From Microbacter sp049976245 (GTDB lineage Bacteria > Bacteroidota > Bacteroidia > Bacteroidales > Paludibacteraceae): DNA of 64,000 bases. The notes beneath the pieces were generated by a model that was given only the letters and a program-made list of their open reading frames with translations, searched no databases and was not told where the DNA came from. Of the stretch, positions 43,235 to 53,172 are shown one piece after another. The translations under genes and the position numbers were made by a program. The DNA is taken from assembly GCA_049976245.1 (NCBI GenBank), contig JBMFIQ010000012.1:1-64000 (forward strand), written 5' to 3'. How positions within the stretch are numbered: the first letter of the stretch is position 1; the number at the start of each line of letters is the position of its first letter.

Positions 43235-46200
43235 TTATTTCTTATTGATCTTTTTGTTAAAAAGTTTTTTGAACATTTCCCAATAGTCCGTAAACAAATC
43301 ACTGAACGAATTGAAATTCTCCGTGTAAGTCAACCCGATGCCCTGTGTGTAGAGCGAAGGATTGAGTTCCTTGTAATCGTTGGTGTGATTGAAAGCGCGG
43401 ATGCTCCATTTTCCGTTCTTGGTAAACAAATATTGAATGTCGATGTCGCCAATAAATCTGGTAGCCGAGAAATTATCATCTCGATAACCCACATTCCCAT
43501 TGATGATCCATCGGTTGTTTTGATATTGAATGGCCGCCTCGTAATCGTTGCCCTGAAAACTTCCCACCCCTGAACGATTCCAGTTGAGGCCGAGATTCAG
43601 CCCTTTTACAGCTTGCGACAATAAATTGTTCAGTTGACTTGAAACCGTAGAAGTGGCTACCGACAACAATTCATTTTGCCCAAAACTGTTGGCCGAAGAA
43701 CGCATGTAATCCGGAGTATAAAAGCGACCAAAAGCCAACAAATAAATCATTTGACGATTCATCATTTCGTCGGTATTAATGATGTTTTTGACCTCTCGTT
43801 TCAATTCGTCGCTGGCATTGGGCAAATCAATATTAAACTTGATATCAGGATGCAAAAGGTTACCGGTCAGGTTAAGCATACAATCCACCAACACATTGGT
43901 GCGTTTGGTTGTTTGCAACAGGTCGGCATCCATCAAATCAGCCAACGAAGCATTCACCTGATAGGTGGCATTGATGTCAATGGTGGGATTCATGGCGTTT
44001 CCATCCCATCGAATTTTACTTCCGTTATCAATCTTAAAGTCCCTGATTAAGGCATTTTGAAAAGTAAACAAATAATTCCCTTTGTTGACGGTGTAATTGC
44101 CGTACATCTGAATGTCGGAAGTGGTCGTGTTGTATCGAATATTGACCAATCCGGTGCCGTTTGCATTGATGCGATCACCGGCTTTTTTATCAATCAACAG
44201 CTCAACTTGTGTGTCTGGCATCACATTAAACGTAGTATTGATGATGGTTTGTGACGAATTGTTATTGCTTGCGGTCGAACTTTTCGGCTGACCCTCATCC
44301 CGCTTGTACACTTTTCGCTCCACGTAAGTGATGAAACTGTTTGAAATGGACGATTGAGAGTTATCCACCGAAATGACCATGTTGGTGCCGCGCTGTGCCG
44401 TTGCATTAATGTCAATGTAAGCATTATTGCCTTTGTCATACACATGCACAGTGCCCGAAGCATAAGCTCTTCCCCAAAAATTGGCATTGTCCCTCTCTCC
44501 GGTGTTCAAACCTAAAATATTGTCTGCTTGAACTTTGACATCATAATGCCAATCTTTGAAATCATGGTTTGTAACATTCACCCATAAATTTGCCGCATTT
44601 CCTTCAGAATCTTTGACTTTCATGTCGTTAATCACAATGGCTCCTTCCCTTAAATAGACACTATCCGCAAAGGTATAGGAAGTGTTCAGATACGACAGCG
44701 ACGCATGGCCGTCTTGCACAAACTGGCTGCCTTCAATCCAGAAATGGTTGTTTTTCAGAAACAACGAAACGGGACCCGACACATTTCCACCGGGCGATGA
44801 GAGAAAAGCATTCAAATAAACATCGAGAAAATCGATCGGCAAATGATGGGTAAATCCGTTGAAAGCCAATGAATCCTGCGAAGGGAAGAAACTCCCGTTC
44901 ATCACCACAACCGGTTTTGCACCCTGCAATGTCGGCGTTATTTTAACCGAAGCGTTTAGTACGTTGTTGACGCCGTCCCAGCGGCTGTTCACATCATTTT
45001 CGCCCCAATCAGTGTTATTCAATCCAAAATGAGAAATGATGAGGCTCGCATCAGCAATGGGATGTTGCAAGACGCTAAGCACGGCCACTTTCCCGTTGAT
45101 TGTCCCGTTGAGACGCGGATTTTCCAAATGAATCAAGTCGGAAATATCTTCCAGTCTAATTCCTTTTAAATCAATGTTTAAGCTATCATGCGGCTGTTTC
45201 GACACCATTCCTGAGAGATAAAAATGTTGATTGGGGCGTTCCAAACCAACATGATCGATCTGAAACGTGTGAAAATCGGTGGTTACCAAACCGGGCTGCA
45301 TGTTCCATGCCGAATCGTTGATCATAATCTGTGTTGGCAAAAAATGTATTTTGGCTCTCAATCCGTTGTCGATCCGGCTAAACTGAGTGCCGGCAACCAA
45401 TTCGCCCGCAAAAGTCGGTTCCACATTGTTGTCCCACGACAAATTGGTACCCACGGAATCGTGTTTTGCTTTCACCGTAGCATAAAAATTCAGCACGGAT
45501 TGTTTTTGATGTATCATGGTAAAAAATCCCACGTGCAGTTGGTTGTTCCGATTGTCACACGACAAAGTCAGATTGCTGAAATGATTATTGCCGATGGTGA
45601 CATCGGGCAAATCAACGGAACATTGAAAAGCATTGTTTTTGCTGTCCAAATAACCTTGCAAGCCGCCCCCTCGGTGAAGCTGAATAGGCAAGTCAAGAAT
45701 GGCGCCAAGTCGGTCGGCTTTGGTGGAATCGATGGATAAGTTCCAGACTACATCGTTGAAAAAATTCAGCTTAGGAGACTTGGCAAACAAGGAGGGCATG
45801 TACAAAGAAACCAAGTAATTAAAATCATCACCCACTTTTGCCAGGTTAAATTTCCCCGAAACCGTTCCATGAATTAAATCGGATGAGATGATGATCTTTT
45901 GCTGTGTGTCATTCATCGGTTTTGCTTCAATTTTCAACAAAGGCAGCATAAAATGATCTTCCTGATTGTCCAATTGCAACGGATTGATTTCAAATGTTCC
46001 ATTGGCCTGATTTAGGATGTTCCCCTGCAAATTGGCTTTTATCAACATAGAGACGGCTAAATCCGGCCATTTCTGGGTCAAGTGCAGCGCATGAGGTCTG
46101 AAATGATCCAACGATGCTGTAAATTGGTACACAGGATCAGCCGAATTCCAATTAATCAGACCGGCAATGTCAAAATTGATGTTGGGGTCATGAATGGAGG

Positions 46201-47698
46201 CCGTGCCGTCAAACTGTTTATTTTTGAGAGAACCATCCAGTAGAATGTTTTGATACAGATATTGTTTGAACGTGATGGAAGCAATCGTTGCATTGGTGGT
46301 CAGCGTCATTGACTTGTCATGCGCATTTTGCCCTTTGACCTCCGCACGAAGGGTGACATTGCCCAAATCGGGATTGTTCAACATGGCACCCAACTGAAAG
46401 TTGTTCATTTTCAACGATCCGGAATAGCTGAATGTTTGCAGCTGATCCGTCAGGCTTAACTTCAAGTCGGTTCTGAAATTGCCCAGCCGTGTCGAAAAGT
46501 TTCCGTATGCCACCATTTCGCTCAAAAATCCGGTCAACGATCCCGTAAAGTAAAGCGTTCCGAGCCGCAAAGCAGGAGCCGGCAAAACAAACGGTCTGTT
46601 GCTGACGTCAGCTATCACATCCTGCAGATGCGACATGCTGAGATGCATCTGCTTGACATTGGCATAAACAAAAGCATCGCTTAAATTGGGAAGCCCGTTA
46701 ATTTCAAAATTTCCGTCAAACTTAAAATTATGCCGATTTTCAATCTTAAGTTGATGACATTTGAAATCGGAAATCGGACCTTCCAGTTGGGTTGACACCC
46801 GATAAGCATCGTCATAGCCTTTGAATCCGGGAATAAAAGCGCTAAAATCGGACAAATAGATATAGGAAGGCAACAAACGACATCGAATCTTCACGTTTTT
46901 CACAAAATGACTCAAATTGGCGAGGCTGTCATATCGAAACGAAATGCTGTCCATCCTCAAATCGCTTTTAGACAGACGCAAACGCAACGACGGCAGAAAA
47001 AGTAAGTGTCGGTTGGCCAACACCGTGGTTTGAAATTGATCAACGGTCAACCCCGATTTTTCTTTCAAATGAAACGATCGAACGGCAAACGACAAGGTAT
47101 CGGCATCAAATTTTTGCACGGCAACATCGAAATGAATGTCATTGACATTCAAGTCGGACATATTCAAGGTGGGCGCCTGCTTTGGATGCGACGATGCTTT
47201 GGTCAATTGAAACCGACCCCGATTCACTGCAAAACGGGTCACATGAAACGACAAAGTGAGAGGATGATGCACCGTGTCTTTGGAAGCAAACGCTTTCAAC
47301 ACAAAATCAAAATCGGAATGTCCCGTCGAATCTTCACGCAAATGAAAATCAATACCGTTCAAAGACGCTTCGGTGATGAAAACATGGCGAGTCAACAACT
47401 TCCACAAATTAACCTTGAGCTGAATTTCCCTCGCATAAAACAAGGTGTCGCGTTGTTGATCTTCCAAATAAACCCCTTTCAACACAAAATTGGAAAATGG
47501 GCTGAACGATAGGGATGCAATATCAAAACGGGTATTCAGCTTTTGTCGTAGCTCCAAAACAACCTGCCGCCGTATCACGTTTTGAACAAAGATGGTATTC
47601 AAAAGAATATACCCGAAGATAAAAAAAAAGACGATGACCTCTACGTAGATCAACGCATGCTTTCGAGATTTTTGTTTACTTTTGAACTTCATATTCAT
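43235..47698 (-). CDS. TamB-like translocation/assembly protein (DUF490 domain)
   Basis: A 1487-residue envelope protein. An N-terminal membrane anchor (ALIYVEVIVFFFIFGYILL near 16-34) is followed by about 1200 residues of repetitive beta-strands, the hallmark of AsmA/TamB proteins that form a lipid-conducting groove across the periplasm. The conserved C-terminal TamB domain is at ~1150-1480 (YGNYTVNKGNYLFTFQNALI and FDIKFNIDLP-like strands). It probably carries phospholipids to, or helps assemble proteins in, the outer membrane. The GTG at 47719 is less likely than ATG 47698, which lies just before the basic anchor region. A promoter with good spacing precedes it. Confidence 0.87.
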   Translation of the reverse strand: MNMKFKSKQKSRKHALIYVEVIVFFFIFGYILLNTIFVQNVIRRQVVLELRQKLNTRFDIASLSFSPFSNFVLKGVYLEDQQRDTLFYAREIQLKVNLWKLLTRHVFITEASLNGIDFHLREDSTGHSDFDFVLKAFASKDTVHHPLTLSFHVTRFAVNRGRFQLTKASSHPKQAPTLNMSDLNVNDIHFDVAVQKFDADTLSFAVRSFHLKEKSGLTVDQFQTTVLANRHLLFLPSLRLRLSKSDLRMDSISFRYDSLANLSHFVKNVKIRCRLLPSYIYLSDFSAFIPGFKGYDDAYRVSTQLEGPISDFKCHQLKIENRHNFKFDGNFEINGLPNLSDAFVYANVKQMHLSMSHLQDVIADVSNRPFVLPAPALRLGTLYFTGSLTGFLSEMVAYGNFSTRLGNFRTDLKLSLTDQLQTFSYSGSLKMNNFQLGAMLNNPDLGNVTLRAEVKGQNAHDKSMTLTTNATIASITFKQYLYQNILLDGSLKNKQFDGTASIHDPNINFDIAGLINWNSADPVYQFTASLDHFRPHALHLTQKWPDLAVSMLIKANLQGNILNQANGTFEINPLQLDNQEDHFMLPLLKIEAKPMNDTQQKIIISSDLIHGTVSGKFNLAKVGDDFNYLVSLYMPSLFAKSPKLNFFNDVVWNLSIDSTKADRLGAILDLPIQLHRGGGLQGYLDSKNNAFQCSVDLPDVTIGNNHFSNLTLSCDNRNNQLHVGFFTMIHQKQSVLNFYATVKAKHDSVGTNLSWDNNVEPTFAGELVAGTQFSRIDNGLRAKIHFLPTQIMINDSAWNMQPGLVTTDFHTFQIDHVGLERPNQHFYLSGMVSKQPHDSLNIDLKGIRLEDISDLIHLENPRLNGTINGKVAVLSVLQHPIADASLIISHFGLNNTDWGENDVNSRWDGVNNVLNASVKITPTLQGAKPVVVMNGSFFPSQDSLAFNGFTHHLPIDFLDVYLNAFLSSPGGNVSGPVSLFLKNNHFWIEGSQFVQDGHASLSYLNTSYTFADSVYLREGAIVINDMKVKDSEGNAANLWVNVTNHDFKDWHYDVKVQADNILGLNTGERDNANFWGRAYASGTVHVYDKGNNAYIDINATAQRGTNMVISVDNSQSSISNSFITYVERKVYKRDEGQPKSSTASNNNSSQTIINTTFNVMPDTQVELLIDKKAGDRINANGTGLVNIRYNTTTSDIQMYGNYTVNKGNYLFTFQNALIRDFKIDNGSKIRWDGNAMNPTIDINATYQVNASLADLMDADLLQTTKRTNVLVDCMLNLTGNLLHPDIKFNIDLPNASDELKREVKNIINTDEMMNRQMIYLLAFGRFYTPDYMRSSANSFGQNELLSVATSTVSSQLNNLLSQAVKGLNLGLNWNRSGVGSFQGNDYEAAIQYQNNRWIINGNVGYRDDNFSATRFIGDIDIQYLFTKNGKWSIRAFNHTNDYKELNPSLYTQGIGLTYTENFNSFSDLFTDYWEMFKKLFNKKINKK

Positions 47699-47804
47699 CC
47701 AGGCTGATGCAACATGCACGGAACACTCAAAAGCTGATTTAATTTTATCCGAATGAAATCAATCATTCGGCAACTCATGAAAGCGTCGCCGTGCTAAGCA
47801 ACAG

Positions 47805-47834
47805 CAAATTTACTTGAAAATAAGAAGAGATCAA
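47805..47834 (-). promoter_or_regulatory. Promoter of the tamB-like gene, TTG-N19-TAAATTTG
   Basis: On the minus strand TTG (47832-47834) and TAAATTTG (47805-47812) are 19 bases apart. Transcription would start near 47798, about 100 bases before the ATG at 47698. Confidence 0.65.
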
Positions 47835-47920
47835 AACAATCAAACCCGATTAGCACGTTTTTTTATTTTTTGATGCATGCAATAACCATCCCATCATGCC
47901 ACGAATCATTCATACACTTA

Positions 47921-48054
47921 ATGATGAAGTTAAAAAAACAGCTTACAAACCATTAAAACGATCATACCAAAAACACACTTTGACACATAGAATGATGTGT
48001 ATGTGCGAGTTACACACATCTTTAGCGTTAAAAAATAAAAATAGACGTATGAAA
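47921..48054 (+). repeat. Dispersed repeat, copy 7 (divergent, longer)
   Basis: The right half (GCGAGTT...CTTTAGCGTTAAAAAATA...AGACGTATGAAACG) is a good match to the family. The left half is diverged and carries an inserted stretch with ACACAT and ATGTGT blocks. It abuts copy 8 head to tail, sharing ATGAAACG. Confidence 0.7.
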
Positions 48055-48145
48055 CGAGCCATAAAACAGCTTATGCTCAAGTGTATGACTATTTTGGCGA
48101 GTTCCATACAAACTTAATGTTAAAAAATAAAATAGACGTATGAAA
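48049..48145 (+). repeat. Dispersed ~95-bp repeat, copy 8, supplying a start codon
   Basis: Full-length forward copy from ATGAAACGAGCCATAAAAC to AGACGTATGAAAG. Its terminal ATG (48140) is the start codon of the cyclophilin gene. Here the upstream in-frame region has a TAA stop, so no N-terminal extension is possible. Confidence 0.9.
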
Positions 48146-48883
48146 GCAACCATTGAAACCACAGCAGGCACAATGAGTGTAACGTTGTACGATGAAACCC
48201 CAATACATCGCGACAACTTTGTCAAATTAGCCCAAAGCGGCTTCTACAACGACCTTTTATTCCATCGTGTCATCAAAAACTTTATGATTCAAACCGGCGA
48301 CCCCGAATCAAAAAATGCAAATCAACAAAAACATTTAGGTTCAGGCGGACCCGGATACACGTTGCCTGCCGAAATTCTGTTTCCAACCTTTTTCCACAAA
48401 AAAGGCGCTTTGGCAGCAGCCCGACAAAGCGATGAAGTCAATCCTCAAAAAGCCTCTTCCGGCTCTCAATTCTACATCGTTCAAGGACAACCGATGACCG
48501 ATCGGGAACTGGATCAAATCGAACAGTCGGCACGCTATGCCAAAGAAAAAGAGATTTTTCAACAAATTGCCGAAACATACCGCTCTCAAATCGTTGCACT
48601 TCAAAAAGCCAATGACACGGAAGGATTGAACGCTTTACGCGACAAGATTTACGACGAAACAAAAAAACGGGTTGACACCATGGATCCGTTTCGTTTCACT
48701 CCCGAACAACGGGAAGCATACAAAACCGTCGGTGGAGCTTCTTTCTTGGACGGCAATTACACTGTTTTTGGTGAAGTAACCGAAGGCTTGGACATCATCG
48801 ATCGCATTGCCGATGCCAAAACCAATGCACACGATCGTCCCCTTGTCGACATCAAAATCATTCAGGTCACCATTCATGAATAA
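48140..48883 (+). CDS. Cyclophilin-type peptidyl-prolyl isomerase with helical insertion
   Basis: A 247-residue PPIase, no signal peptide, so cytoplasmic. Family motifs are clear: TPIHRDNFVKLAQSGFYNDL, FHRVIKNFMIQTGDP (with the catalytic Arg) and SSGSQFYIVQG. Between this last strand and NYTVFGEVTEG lies an insertion of about 75 charged, helix-forming residues (DRELDQIEQSARYAKEKEIF and following) not found in minimal cyclophilins of ~165 residues. Similar insertions occur in Bacteroidota homologues. The start is fixed by the conserved first strand (MKATIETTAG) and comes from the dispersed repeat. The ABC-F gene follows 72 bases downstream. Confidence 0.95.
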   Translation: MKATIETTAGTMSVTLYDETPIHRDNFVKLAQSGFYNDLLFHRVIKNFMIQTGDPESKNANQQKHLGSGGPGYTLPAEILFPTFFHKKGALAAARQSDEVNPQKASSGSQFYIVQGQPMTDRELDQIEQSARYAKEKEIFQQIAETYRSQIVALQKANDTEGLNALRDKIYDETKKRVDTMDPFRFTPEQREAYKTVGGASFLDGNYTVFGEVTEGLDIIDRIADAKTNAHDRPLVDIKIIQVTIHE

Positions 48884-48955
48884 CCATTCGCTCAATTCCT
48901 TCAGCATGATCGTCAACCGTATTCCCATCATCTGCCACCCTTTTCTCCCTTTGCC

Positions 48956-50827
48956 ATGAGTCCGTTTCTTCAAGTGGATCAACTCTCTAAACGCTTTGGC
49001 GATTTATGGTTGCTGGACGCTGTGTCGTTCTCCATCAGCGAAGGAGAAAAAGTAGGATTAATTGCTCCAAACGGATCGGGCAAATCAACCTTACTGGCCA
49101 TCCTGACGGGCGAAGAACCGGCTGACAAAGGCTCCGTCACTTTTCAAAAAGGATTGCGAATCGGATATTTACCACAAAATCCGGCATTCCCGCCGGAAAT
49201 AACTGTCATGCAAGCATGTTTTGCGTCAAACAACGACTTGGTGACGCTCATTGCCGCCTACGAAAAAGCCGTTACATCCGACGATCATGCCAAAATGGAC
49301 GAACTCATCCCCATGATGGATCACTTACAGGCTTGGGATTACGAACAACGCATCAAACAAATCTTGTCCGAACTCCACATTACAACCTTCGATCAACCCG
49401 TGGCAACCCTTTCGGGAGGTCAACTGAAACGCTTGGCATTGGCCAACGTCTTAATTGCAGAGCCCGAACTACTCATCCTCGACGAACCTACCAATCACTT
49501 GGACACCGACATGACCGAATGGCTGGAAGCATATCTCCATCGCTCCAAACTCAGTTTGTTGATGGTGACTCATGATCGCTATTTTCTGGATCGGGTTTGC
49601 AACCGCATTCTTGAATTGGATCAACGTCAAATGTATAGCTACAAAGGAAACTTCAGCTACTATCTTCAAAAACGCGAAGAACGCATCAATGCCCAAACCG
49701 TCGAAATTGAACGAGCAAACAATTTGTTGCGAAAAGAACTCGACTGGATGCGACGTCAACCGCAGGCCAGAGCCACCAAAGCAAAATCGCGCATCGATGC
49801 CTTTTATGAACTTCAAAACAAAGCAGGCCAACAACGCAAAGAAAAAACATTGACCCTGAAAACCCAAGCCTCCTACATCGGAAACAAAATTTTCGAAGCC
49901 ATACATGTTTCCAAACGTTACGATGCATTGACCATCCTCAACGATTTTAACTACGTCTTTACAAAATACGAAAAATTGGGCATTGTGGGGAACAACGGGA
50001 CGGGAAAAAGTACATTCCTAAAAATGCTTCTGGGCGAAGTGCTTCCCGACAACGGCGTTTTCGAAATCGGCGAAACGGTAAAATTCGGCTACTACAGCCA
50101 GGAAGGGATCGCTTTTGACGAACAAATGAAAGTCATCGATGTGGTCAAAAACATCGCCGAAGTGATCGATCTGGGCAAACAGGGAAAATGGAGCGCTTCG
50201 CAATTCCTCCAACATTTTCTGTTTGAACCCGAAAGACAATATGATTTTGTGTATAAATTGAGCGGTGGCGAAAAACGTCGGCTTTACCTTTGCACCGTTT
50301 TGATTCAAAATCCCAATTTCCTGATCCTTGACGAACCAACCAACGACTTGGACATTGTCACCCTCAACGTGTTAGAGTCTTATTTGCAGGAATTTCAAGG
50401 ATGCTTGATTGTCGTTTCGCACGATCGGTTCTTTATGGACAAAGTGGTCGATCACCTCTTTATTTTTGAAGGGAATGGCCTGATTCAACACTTTCCGGGC
50501 AACTATTCCGACTTTCGTGAATGGAAAGCAAAACGGACAACAACCCCAAAAGTCATCCAAAACAACGAATCAAAGACGCCCAAACCACAGCGCACCTCAT
50601 CGAAAAAACGATTAAGTTTTAAGGAACAAAAAGAATTTGAACAGCTCGAACAAGAGATCGAGGAGTTAGAAAAAGAAAAACAACTGCTGGAAGCATCCCT
50701 TTCCGAAAACCAAACAGACACCCGTCAACTCATTGCCCTCACCGAACGTCTGGCAGAAGTAATGCGGATCATTGACGACAAAAGCACCCGCTGGCTCGAA
50801 CTCTCTGAACTGGCTTCAGGTGAATAA
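48956..50827 (+). CDS. ABC-F family ATPase (Uup-like)
   Basis: A 623-residue soluble protein with two ATP-binding cassettes and no membrane helices. Domain 1: Walker A APNGSGKST (near 39), signature LSGGQLKRLALANVL, Walker B LLILDEPTNHLD. Domain 2: GNNGTGKST (near 345), LSGGEKRRLYLCTVL, FLILDEPTNDLD. An arm/linker with many Arg and Gln sits between them (~240-300). The last ~90 residues are a charged coiled coil (FEQLEQEIEELEKEKQLLE), as in Uup, which acts on DNA intermediates or ribosomes. Resistance-type ABC-F proteins cannot be distinguished by reading alone, but the coiled-coil tail favours Uup. Confidence 0.93.
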   Translation: MSPFLQVDQLSKRFGDLWLLDAVSFSISEGEKVGLIAPNGSGKSTLLAILTGEEPADKGSVTFQKGLRIGYLPQNPAFPPEITVMQACFASNNDLVTLIAAYEKAVTSDDHAKMDELIPMMDHLQAWDYEQRIKQILSELHITTFDQPVATLSGGQLKRLALANVLIAEPELLILDEPTNHLDTDMTEWLEAYLHRSKLSLLMVTHDRYFLDRVCNRILELDQRQMYSYKGNFSYYLQKREERINAQTVEIERANNLLRKELDWMRRQPQARATKAKSRIDAFYELQNKAGQQRKEKTLTLKTQASYIGNKIFEAIHVSKRYDALTILNDFNYVFTKYEKLGIVGNNGTGKSTFLKMLLGEVLPDNGVFEIGETVKFGYYSQEGIAFDEQMKVIDVVKNIAEVIDLGKQGKWSASQFLQHFLFEPERQYDFVYKLSGGEKRRLYLCTVLIQNPNFLILDEPTNDLDIVTLNVLESYLQEFQGCLIVVSHDRFFMDKVVDHLFIFEGNGLIQHFPGNYSDFREWKAKRTTTPKVIQNNESKTPKPQRTSSKKRLSFKEQKEFEQLEQEIEELEKEKQLLEASLSENQTDTRQLIALTERLAEVMRIIDDKSTRWLELSELASGE

Positions 50828-50862
50828 GCCGTCAAATTGTCCGGATTGCGCCGAACGAAGAT

Positions 50863-52419
50863 TTATTCATTGTCCGAAGCAATCTTTTTGAGCAATGTCT
50901 TCATGGACACTTTTTCCGTCACGATATTGATCAATTGATCCACCGGAATCCGCTCCTGCAACATTGTATCCCGATAACGCAACGTCACGGTTTGATCTTC
51001 CAACGTTTGATGATCGACAGTGACACAATAAGGCGTCCCAATGGCATCTTGACGTCGATATCGCTTGCCGATCGAATCCTTCTCATCATACTGACATTTG
51101 AATTCAAATTTCAAAACATCCATAATGGCTCGAGCTTTTTCGGGCAAACCGTCCTTTTTCACCAGTGGAAGAATGGCCAGTTTGACAGGCGCCAAAGCTG
51201 CGGGTAGTTTCAGTACTACGCGTGTTTCACCTCCTTCCAACGCTTCTTCTTCGTAGGCTGCTGCCATGATGGAGAGAAACATCCGATCGACTCCGATGGA
51301 CGTTTCTATGACATAAGGTGTGTACGACTCGTTTAGTTCGGGATCAAAATATTTGATGCTTTTACCCGAATATTTTTCGTGACTGCTCAAATCAAAATCG
51401 GTACGCGAGTGAATTCCTTCCACCTCTTTGAACCCAAAAGGCATTTCAAATTCAATGTCGGTGGCAGCGTTGGCATAATGCGCCAACTTGTCGTGATCGT
51501 GAAACCTGTATTTCTGATCACCAAGCCCCAACGCTTTATGCCATTTGAGGCGTGTCTCTTTCCATTTCTTAAACCACTCCAACTCACTACCTGGACGCAC
51601 AAAGAACTGCATCTCCATTTGCTCAAATTCACGCATTCTGAAAATAAACTGTCTGGCAACAATCTCATTCCGAAATGCTTTCCCAATTTGTGCAATCCCA
51701 AAAGGAATCTTCATCCTTCCGGTTTTTTGAACATTCAAATAATTGACAAAAATACCCTGTGCCGTCTCAGGCCTTAAATAAACCTTCATCGCCCCATCGG
51801 CTGTCGATCCCATTTCGGTCGAAAACATCAAATTGAATTGTCGTACCTCTGTCCAATTCTTCGTTCCACTAATGGGACACACCACGTCGTAATCCAAAAT
51901 AATTTGTCTTAACTCGTTTAAATCGTTTTCGTTCAGCGCTTTCACAAACCGACGATGAATCTCATCCCTTTTCGCCTGATGCTCAAGCACCCGCGTATTG
52001 GTTTGACGAAACAGTGCGTCGTCAAACGAGGCCCCAAACCGCTTGGCTGCTTTTTCAACCTCTTTCTCAATCTTTTCATCATATCTCGACAACAATTCCT
52101 CAATAAGCACGTCGGCTCGGTATCTTTTTTTGGAATCTTTGTTATCAATCAAAGGATCATTGAACGCATCCACGTGCCCGGAAGCTTTCCAAGTGGTTGG
52201 ATGCATAAAAATGGCTGCGTCGATACCAACCACATTCTCGTGCAACAACACCATGCTATCCCACCAATATCGTTTGATGTTGTTTTTTAGCTCAACCCCA
52301 TTTTGTCCATAATCGTACACAGCCCCCAACCCGTCATAAATTTCACTCGAAGGAAATACAAAACCATACTCTTTGCAATGCGCAATTAATTTCTTAAAAA
52401 CATCTTCGTGGAGTGCCAT
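50863..52419 (-). CDS. glyS: Glycyl-tRNA synthetase (class II, dimeric type)
   Basis: A 518-residue enzyme charging tRNA-Gly. It is the single-chain eukaryote/archaea-like GlyRS, not the alpha2beta2 form. Motif features: GLGAVYDYGQNGVELKNNIKRYWW (near 27-50), TSTEMGST-like FSTEMGSTADGAMKVYLRPETAQGIF (motif 2 region, ~200-225), FRMREFEQMEMQFFV, and the C-terminal anticodon-binding domain from ~415 (KLAILPLVKKDGLPEKA) ending near ATVRYRD-type strands (TLRYRDTMLQERI). The length is usual. It converges on the ABC-F gene with 35 bases between them. No operon partner is seen. Confidence 0.96.
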   Translation of the reverse strand: MALHEDVFKKLIAHCKEYGFVFPSSEIYDGLGAVYDYGQNGVELKNNIKRYWWDSMVLLHENVVGIDAAIFMHPTTWKASGHVDAFNDPLIDNKDSKKRYRADVLIEELLSRYDEKIEKEVEKAAKRFGASFDDALFRQTNTRVLEHQAKRDEIHRRFVKALNENDLNELRQIILDYDVVCPISGTKNWTEVRQFNLMFSTEMGSTADGAMKVYLRPETAQGIFVNYLNVQKTGRMKIPFGIAQIGKAFRNEIVARQFIFRMREFEQMEMQFFVRPGSELEWFKKWKETRLKWHKALGLGDQKYRFHDHDKLAHYANAATDIEFEMPFGFKEVEGIHSRTDFDLSSHEKYSGKSIKYFDPELNESYTPYVIETSIGVDRMFLSIMAAAYEEEALEGGETRVVLKLPAALAPVKLAILPLVKKDGLPEKARAIMDVLKFEFKCQYDEKDSIGKRYRRQDAIGTPYCVTVDHQTLEDQTVTLRYRDTMLQERIPVDQLINIVTEKVSMKTLLKKIASDNE

Positions 52420-52477
52420 ATCTTCAAAATAAATGGGGTTTTTAACAATACAAACGTCATATCAACGTGAGAAAGCA

Positions 52478-52485
52478 CAAAGTTA
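52478..52485 (-). promoter_or_regulatory. -7 box of glyS
   Basis: TAACTTTG on the minus strand, about 60 bases upstream of the glyS ATG. No TTG at the standard -33 spacing is present. Confidence 0.45.
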
Positions 52486-52521
52486 CAACATTTTTTGAAA
52501 CCGAAGAGCCCTCTGAATGGT

Positions 52522-52761
52522 TCAAATAGGACAATCACACCAAACGAAATCGTCTGTGGTATATCCACCATGTATGTTTCCCTGCGTTACGATCACCGTA
52601 CCGATCGGCGTGTAATACTGCGTTGTCAGCTTATGCCCGGCGGCATCGTAGCTGTTGATGATTTGTCGTCCGATCCCGAACTGAATCGTATCCGGCAAAT
52701 TTAGGACATTGTAGCGAATTATCGGATGACTATAAATGATATCCAAAACGCCTTTTAACAA
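52522..52761 (-). pseudogene. RHS/YD-repeat protein fragment
   Basis: The translation contains YNVLNLPDTIQFG followed by INSYDAAGHKLTT, which is the YD-repeat pattern of Bacteroidota RHS proteins (polymorphic toxins). Only about 70 codons remain, the left end runs into a stop and the right end has no such motif. It is therefore a remnant of a much larger gene. No toxin core is present. Confidence 0.7.
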
Positions 52762-53039
52762 AAAGATTAGAGCAAATGATCCAATATGATATGTTAATGT
52801 CTCGTCCTGAAAATTGTTTACAGTTTTTGTTGTTAATCCGCTTGTTATTGAATGAATTTTTTTACTATGTAATGGGTAATGTGAGCCGGAACTTTGTTGG
52901 GTAAAACGGGATGGGGTTCGATGTCACATTCCGTTTTCTTTGTCATGGTCCAAAGTTTCGCCATCACTTTGTTGAGGGTTCCAAAGTTATTCATTTTCTT
53001 TTCGAATTGCTTCACCGGTTGATTATAATACGGGGTCCA
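52762..53039 (-). pseudogene. Unidentified degenerate coding DNA next to IS fragments
   Basis: From about 53039 to 52855 on the minus strand an open stretch reads TPYYNQPVKQFEKKMNNFG, then KVMAKLWTMTKKTECD and VLPNKVPAHITHYI. It continues in frame from the IS3 orfB fragment but does not resemble IS3 orfB. I do not recognise it. It may be another mobile-element scrap. Confidence 0.35.
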
Positions 53040-53084
53040 ATTTTTTCTGAACTTTCTTGTTTGATTATGTGCATATTCATACGT

Positions 53085-53160
53085 AATATCACTTACTCAC
53101 AATTGATTTGCTTTCATAGGAACAAACGCTTTAATCAGGTTTGGATACTTATGCAACCAA
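53085..53160 (-). pseudogene. IS3-family transposase orfB fragment with stop codon
   Basis: The minus strand reads NLIKAFVPMKANQL, then TGA, then VSDITYEYAH. This is the start of the rve integrase core of IS3 orfB, where intact copies have NQLWVSDITY. The tryptophan codon TGG has become TGA. The Asp of SDITY would be the first DDE residue. Only about 25 codons remain. Confidence 0.7.
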
Positions 53161-53172
53161 TATATCTCTTTT

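Noticed and set aside
45224..45739. 171-codon plus-strand frame inside the tamB-like gene
   Set aside because: Opposite-strand shadow of a 1487-residue coding frame with clear TamB features; no motif of its own.
49469..49906. 145-codon minus-strand frame inside the ABC-F gene
   Set aside because: Antisense shadow; the plus-strand Walker and signature motifs show the real frame.
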